Source of the DNA: Microbacterium schleiferi
GTDB taxonomy: Bacteria > Actinomycetota > Actinomycetes > Actinomycetales > Microbacteriaceae
Assembly (NCBI RefSeq): GCF_015565955.1
Contig: NZ_CP064760.1
Span: forward strand, 2,294,001 to 2,358,000
Length of the DNA stretch: 64,000 bases
Direction: 5' to 3'
Made by a program: the position numbers and the translations under genes. A model generated the notes under the pieces. It saw only the letters and a program-made list of their open reading frames with translations, had not been told where the DNA came from and did not search any database. Of the stretch, positions 59,717 to 64,000 are shown one piece after another (positions within the stretch are counted from its first letter, which is position 1; each line of letters starts with the position of its first letter).

Positions 59717-61345
59717 ATGAGTCGCGCCGAACGCGCGGATCGGGCTCTGCGTTACTTGATGAGCGCCGCGGATCCCACCCTACGTAGCGAGCCACGGGCA
59801 GATGCCTTCGGCCACGCGATCACAGCCCTGCAAGCGATCTCCGACGGTGAGATCCAGATCGCCGTCGACAACGCGGCCATGGCGCTCACGCAGGCCCGAG
59901 ATCCAGAGGCACTCGACCTCGCGCGCGCCGTTGCCGGACTAACGCTGGCTCATCTCCCGGACGTAACGCCACCCCCGCGACTGACGGACCCGCTCACCGG
60001 CGGCGATGTCCTCGACGCCGCCAGCGCGGAACCCCGAGACCCTAGATCGTCGGTTGGCATCGCTTCCGCTTTCCTGCTCGCCGAAGCCGCTCTCGCGTGC
60101 GCACGAGTAGAGCTCGCTTCTCACCTGCTCACGCACCGACGCCCGCCGGTCGAGTTGTTCGGGAGCACACGTCATCCGTTTCTGACATTCATGCGACTCA
60201 CCGCCATACGTGTGGCGGCCTTCCGTGGCGAGATCGTCGAGGCGGAGCGGCTGATCGAGGACGCCATCACGGGAGCCTCCACGCCGAGCGCCCGGATGCT
60301 GGCTGCGGGAACAGCCGCCCTGGTCCACGGCAACGCGGGAGCTCGCCGGGAGACCCTCGAGATCATCGACCTCCTGCAGTCCGGGCAGGCGCGGCCCGTC
60401 GATCTCGTCACGCGCGGAGGCTTCGTCCTCATTGCATACGGCGCCTGGGCACTCGGGGACCGGGCGGCTGCATCACGCCTCATGCTCGACGCTGGCGGCG
60501 GTCCCGGCCTCGAGCAGCTGCGCATCATCGACCGAGTCCTTGGATTGGAGATTCTCGCGAGCTCCGCCGCGACCGACGCCGATGCGACTGCTGCTGCAGC
60601 ATGGCTCGCCCGGGCCACCCCCCTCGAGCATCATCCGATCGCGAGGTCGACGGTAGCCCGCATTCGCGCACTGGTCGCACTCCTCAGCGACGACGCCTCC
60701 ACCGCCGCGATGTTTGCCGCGCGCGCACGCGAGAATGCGCAGGCCGAAGGGCGAACCTTTGAGGATACCGAGGCAGCTATTCTCCTGGCCCGCGCGCGGA
60801 TCGGAGTGCACGAGCGGGGCCCCGCCGCGCGGGATCTCGCAGAAGTTGCGCACCGCGCTCGAATCGCCGGCCATGTCTCTGCCGTGAACGCTGCATCCCG
60901 GGAGCTACGCGGGATCGGACGCCGCCTCCCGCCGAGGACTGCAAGCGGCTGGTCGGGTCTGTCACCGCGCGAGCGCGAGGTCGCCGTCCTCATCGCGGAG
61001 GGCGCGGTCAACGCCGAGATCGCTGCGGCACTGTTCGTCTCGGAGCACACCGTGCGGATGCACGTGTCTCGAGTACTGCACGCATTCGGAGTCTCTAGTC
61101 GACTCGGCGTCGCGAAGGCGTTGGCGCCAGCAGCCGCGACCCGCGCGCCGCTCACGGCCCGGCAGTCCGAGATCGTCGCGTTGATCGTCGAGGGACTGGG
61201 CAATCAGCTCATCGCCGACCGGCTGGGCATCGGCGTCAGCACAGTCGAGAAGCATGTCGCCGCCGTGATGCGCCGCTGGGGTGTCCGATCGCGAGCAGGA
61301 ATCGTCCACATCGCCGGTGGGCCGCCCGGCGAACTCGCGGGCTGA
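59717..61345 (+). CDS. Transcriptional regulator with two tandem LuxR-type HTH domains
   Basis: 542 aa. Residues 1 to about 400 are TPR-like helical repeats without a visible ATPase Walker A. Two complete LuxR HTH units follow: LSPREREVAVLIAEGAVNAEIAAALFVSEHTVRMHVSRV (residues about 415-453, in short) and LTARQSEIVALIVEGLGNQLIADRLGIGVSTVEKHVAAVMRRW. A single regulator with both is unusual. TAGCAT lies 6 nt before the ATG. Divergent from the lipoprotein gene and upstream of the LAETG protein gene on the other strand, so either could be its target. Confidence 0.88.
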   Translation: MSRAERADRALRYLMSAADPTLRSEPRADAFGHAITALQAISDGEIQIAVDNAAMALTQARDPEALDLARAVAGLTLAHLPDVTPPPRLTDPLTGGDVLDAASAEPRDPRSSVGIASAFLLAEAALACARVELASHLLTHRRPPVELFGSTRHPFLTFMRLTAIRVAAFRGEIVEAERLIEDAITGASTPSARMLAAGTAALVHGNAGARRETLEIIDLLQSGQARPVDLVTRGGFVLIAYGAWALGDRAAASRLMLDAGGGPGLEQLRIIDRVLGLEILASSAATDADATAAAAWLARATPLEHHPIARSTVARIRALVALLSDDASTAAMFAARARENAQAEGRTFEDTEAAILLARARIGVHERGPAARDLAEVAHRARIAGHVSAVNAASRELRGIGRRLPPRTASGWSGLSPREREVAVLIAEGAVNAEIAAALFVSEHTVRMHVSRVLHAFGVSSRLGVAKALAPAAATRAPLTARQSEIVALIVEGLGNQLIADRLGIGVSTVEKHVAAVMRRWGVRSRAGIVHIAGGPPGELAG

Positions 61346-61362
61346 CCCGGAGAGGCTCCACC

Positions 61363-62282
61363 TCAACGCACGTCGCGGCGCATCCGCAACCGAGCTGCGA
61401 AGCGGGCGAGGACTCCGCCGAGCGCGAGGGCGGCGGCGAGCGCCGCGATACTCGCTGGCGCTGCATCCATCCCGGTCTCAGCAAGCTCGGACGTCCCGGA
61501 GAGCGAGGGGTCAGTCGGCGCGGCTGGGGAAACGGGAGCGGAGGCGGACGGGACAGCGGGAGCAACAACCGTGGCGGATCCCGGGGTGATGGTCATTGCG
61601 TAGCTGCGGAACCCCGCGACCGTCGCAGAGCCTCCGCTCGAGACGAAGCAGTTCAGGTAGAGAGCGACGGTGTCGCCGATCACGAGCCCGTACGAAGCGG
61701 GAGTACCAAGACCTGCACCGGATCCGGTGGGCACAGGAAGACTCGCAACTGTGTCCACGGCGACGTCGTGCGGGTCGTAGAGGGTGATGGAGGCCGATGC
61801 GAAGACAGACGGCGCGATCGGGGTGCCACAGTCGTAGGACGGGGCAAGCGGCTCATCCAAGGCCACAGTGGCGGGCCCACCGATGGATGCACCCAGATCG
61901 GGATACATTGCGAAGGAGTATGCCGCACCGATCGAAGACCCGCCCTGAAGGCAATCGAGGGTTACAGCGAGACCCAGACCGGGCGCGGCACCTGTGAAGT
62001 AGGGTCCCACTCCACTGAAAGCGCCTGTGCCGTCGAGAATCACCGGGACGACCACCGGGGAGGATCCGACATCCCAGCGCAGTTCCGCTGCGTCGCTGCC
62101 GGGGAGGCACTCGCCGGCAAAGGTAATGCCCCGAGGTTCTCGGCGGTCTCGTCGCCCGGGCTGATTGTGAGGACCGCCGGGTCCGTAAAGGCGACAGCAG
62201 GGGTCGTCGTGGCGACCGTCGCTCCGGTGAGAACCGTCATCACCACAACTGCGGCAACGCGCCGGGAGCTTCGTTCAGACAT
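61363..62282 (-). CDS. LAETG-anchored surface protein, frameshifted
   Basis: About 306 aa. N-terminal signal peptide (MSERSSRRVAAVVVMTVLTGATVATTTPAVA in part), an extracellular domain, a Pro/Ala/Ser spacer and a C-terminal LAETG sorting motif followed by a helix (SIAALAAALALGGVLARF) and a positive tail (RLRMRRDVR). Sortase E-type anchoring is expected in this phylum. The frame breaks after CAGMSDPP; one C is missing (G run 62057-62060 on plus strand), and adding it gives PVVVPVILDGTGAF. No enzyme motif seen. Confidence 0.82.
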
Positions 62283-62792
62283 GCTTCCCTTCCCGCGACC
62301 GGACCGGCCGCATCAGAAGAGTAGGAGCGAATCAGTTCCCTTCGATATGGCGGTCCCGGCGTATTCGGGCGATGGGGACCTTCCCCCGGTTGTCTGCCGC
62401 TCCTATGCGCATGCCAATACCGGGTGGACCGGTGTTTCGAGGTCCGCGTGCAGGTCTCCCGCACAACGCACCCAGTACCGAGAGCCGGTGATTCTGTGCG
62501 GCGCCCGGTCACGCTGGGACGTGCGTGCAGCTACGGCTTCGGGCATCCGTCAAAGCCCGCGCACCTCGCCCTGCTGCGCCGGGCGTCTCCTCGTCGAGAC
62601 CACACCGGTGTCGACGGGTTCGCGATGTCAATACTTGGCGGAAACCTGCGCCGCGAGATGATGGATGGCCCAGTCCCCCACGTACTCGAGCTCTACCACG
62701 CGCTGCGCACGAACTCACGATCGCGCCGAGCCTCGTGCGGCGGAACGGTCGCGCCTGAGAGCTCGACATCGACATGGCACGCTCAGGTCGCC
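62283..62792. other. Gene-poor stretch between the LAETG protein and TetR
   Basis: 510 bp in which I see no convincing gene. A minus-strand open segment at 62628-62699 reads VVELEYVGDWAIHHLAAQVS, which looks coding but is only 23 codons and lacks an upstream continuation; it could be a remnant. Presumed promoter region of the LAETG gene at the left end. Confidence 0.4.
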
Positions 62793-63386
62793 CTACGTCA
62801 GATCTGCGTGCTGGCCCGTGTCGGGTAGCGCGAGAGCATCCGAGGCGAGCAAGGCCGCCACGGCGCTGTCAATGACCTCATCGACTCGCTCTTCGGGCAG
62901 GCGACCCGCGATCGCGAGCGTGGAGATGCCTTCGGAAACTGCTGCCACGAGGAAGGCGCCCGTCGACGGCTCCCCCGGCTCAGACACGCCGAGCGCTCGG
63001 GCCCCTTGGGAAAAGAACCTCCGGGCCGCCTCATGAACGCCCTCCGCGTCTTTCCCGACGCGCGAGAACATCAACTGGACCAGGCCAGGTCGCTCGGTCG
63101 CAAAGGTGACATAGCCGCGAAGGTACGCGCGCAGGCGTCGAGCGGGAGTCGGCTGTTGAAGCACCTCCACAAGCAAGGTCGACAGTTCGTCGAAGCCACG
63201 CGCTGCCATCTCGCCAAGAAGCTCGTCTCGGTCACCAAAGTGACGATGGGGCGCACCGTGGCTCACGTTCGTGCGGCGCGCCAGCTCTCTCAGGGTGACC
63301 GCCTCGACGCCGTCATCGTCCAGAAGCTTCATGCCTTCGGTGACGAGCGCTTCGCGAAGATTCCCGTGGTGATAGCCGCCGCTCAC
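62793..63386 (-). CDS. TetR-family regulator with WHG-type ligand domain
   Basis: 197 aa. The TetR HTH is VTLRELARRTNVSHGAPHRHFGDRDELLGEMA (residues 30-60, in parts), followed by a C-terminal domain of the TetR_C_33/WHG type. The start is a GTG at 63386, with TAGCAT 6 nt upstream. Divergent from an SDR gene across 61 bp that contains a 21-bp palindrome over the SDR promoter, so it very likely represses that gene. Confidence 0.9.
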   Translation of the reverse strand: MSGGYHHGNLREALVTEGMKLLDDDGVEAVTLRELARRTNVSHGAPHRHFGDRDELLGEMAARGFDELSTLLVEVLQQPTPARRLRAYLRGYVTFATERPGLVQLMFSRVGKDAEGVHEAARRFFSQGARALGVSEPGEPSTGAFLVAAVSEGISTLAIAGRLPEERVDEVIDSAVAALLASDALALPDTGQHADLT

Positions 63387-63411
63387 CCGCTCATGCTAGG
63401 CGACGTAGCCA

Positions 63412-63440
63412 TTGACAACAATGTAGGCGCCGCCTACATT
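63412..63440 (+). promoter_or_regulatory. Promoter of the SDR gene: TTGACA-N17-TACATT
   Basis: Near-consensus promoter: TTGACA at 63412-63417 and TACATT at 63435-63440 with a 17-bp spacer, 7 nt before the ATG. The palindrome 63420-63440 covers the spacer and the -10, so a bound repressor would exclude RNA polymerase. Confidence 0.8.
63420..63440. promoter_or_regulatory. TetR operator, 21-bp perfect palindrome
   Basis: Perfect 10-bp arms AATGTAGGCG and CGCCTACATT around one central C, located between the divergent TetR and SDR genes. Typical size and place for a TetR operator. Confidence 0.75.
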
Positions 63441-63447
63441 GGCAGAC

Positions 63448-64000
63448 ATGGACTGGAAATGGACGGACCGCGGGGCTCTGGCTGGCCGCGTCATCATCGT
63501 GACGGGCGGGTCGAGCGGTATCGGACAGGCCGTAGCCGAACGACTCACACAAGCTGGAGCGCACGTGACGATCGCGGCGCGCGATATCGTCCGAGCCCGC
63601 GATGTCGCACGCGAGCTCGGACCGAATGCGCACGCCCGCGACCTCGACCTCGCCGACCTGGCGTCTGTTCGACGCTTCGCCGCAGAGTGGGAGGGTGAGG
63701 TCGACATCCTCATCAACAACGCCGGGATCTACTCGCGGGAGCTACAGGTCACGCCCGCGGGGTACGAACTCGACTTCGCAACGAACCACCTGGGCCATTT
63801 CGCACTGACGAACCTTCTCCTGCCCCATATCACGGGGCGGGTCGTCACGGTCGCCTCGCAAGCGGAACGCGGGTCACGGATCGACCTCGATGACCCCGCA
63901 TGGACGCGTCGTCGGTACTCGCCTTCACGGGCCTACAACGACTCCAAGCTGGCGAACATCCTCTTCGCGTCAGAACTTCACCGCCGGCTCCACGCAGCCG
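63448..64000 (+). CDS. Short-chain dehydrogenase/reductase, partial (C-terminus off window)
   Basis: Open to the right edge (184 codons here). The cofactor motif TGGSSGIGQAV is at about residues 19-29, NNAG is present, and the catalytic motif is YNDSK; a Ser lies in VASQAERGS. Resembles retinol-dehydrogenase-like/WW-domain oxidoreductase SDRs. Divergently transcribed from the TetR gene, whose operator overlaps this promoter, so the substrate or a related compound may be the TetR ligand. Confidence 0.9.
   Translation, partial: MDWKWTDRGALAGRVIIVTGGSSGIGQAVAERLTQAGAHVTIAARDIVRARDVARELGPNAHARDLDLADLASVRRFAAEWEGEVDILINNAGIYSRELQVTPAGYELDFATNHLGHFALTNLLLPHITGRVVTVASQAERGSRIDLDDPAWTRRRYSPSRAYNDSKLANILFASELHRRLHAA

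Noticed and set aside
62628..62699. 23-codon minus-strand peptide ending in AAQVSAKY
   Set aside because: Looks protein-like but has an in-frame stop just upstream and no ribosome site; kept only as a possible remnant.

Overview
The window is a high-GC actinobacterial chromosome segment. Gene content and protein style point to Microbacteriaceae, most likely Microbacterium or a close relative: a hemE/hemG operon divergent from hemA, rsmI-metG-tatD next to a protein O-mannosyltransferase locus, class Ib nrdHIEF, a DUF222/HNH protein, LAETG-type cell-wall sorting, and leaderless genes. No rRNA, tRNA, CRISPR array, prophage or insertion sequence was found. Species assignment is inference only.

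Layout. 1-3210: haem synthesis (hemG partial, hemE; divergent hemA). 3226-7625: a LacI regulator, then tatD, metG and rsmI on the minus strand. 7679-13685: a LacI-controlled monosaccharide ABC operon (permease, ATPase, binding protein, class II aldolase-like protein, regulator) that lies between rsmI and the mannosyltransferase gene. 13894-16881: hypothetical protein, PMT, aldo/keto reductase. 16942-28774: a co-directional block of a Ser/Thr kinase, a giant Ig-like surface protein (about 1,958 aa), MoxR ATPase, DUF58 protein and a membrane transglutaminase-like protein whose catalytic Cys and His are replaced. 28793-36527: hrpA, O-acetylhomoserine sulfhydrylase, M20 peptidase, Gfo/Idh/MocA oxidoreductase. 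36552-42475: DUF222/HNH protein, two DoxX paralogues with a MarR regulator, a CoA-transferase, DUF4287 and an RsmC/RlmG-like methyltransferase. 42504-46325: nrdHIEF. 46753-55632: MFS transporter, DUF4260-like, hydrolase and acyl-CoA dehydrogenase-like pair, a baeRF protein, DUF445, YbaK deacylase, Na+/H+ antiporter, a tiny membrane protein and a ZIP transporter. 55666-64000: DUF3817, an SsuBAC-type transporter, lipoprotein, a regulator with two LuxR HTH domains, a LAETG surface protein, and a TetR/SDR divergent pair.

Two window-wide patterns matter for anyone using this sequence. First, at least 16 single-base deficits, mostly in G or C runs, break 13 otherwise well-conserved genes, always in the same sense (one base missing). 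This looks like homopolymer consensus error rather than mass gene decay, so I annotate each broken gene as one gene across the shift. Second, about twenty genes begin with a TAnnnT hexamer 6-7 nt before an ATG or GTG, the signature of leaderless transcripts.

The most unusual system is the kinase/giant-Ig/MoxR/DUF58/pseudo-transglutaminase block. It looks like a phosphorylation-regulated envelope assembly or chaperone complex whose TGc domain is not an enzyme.
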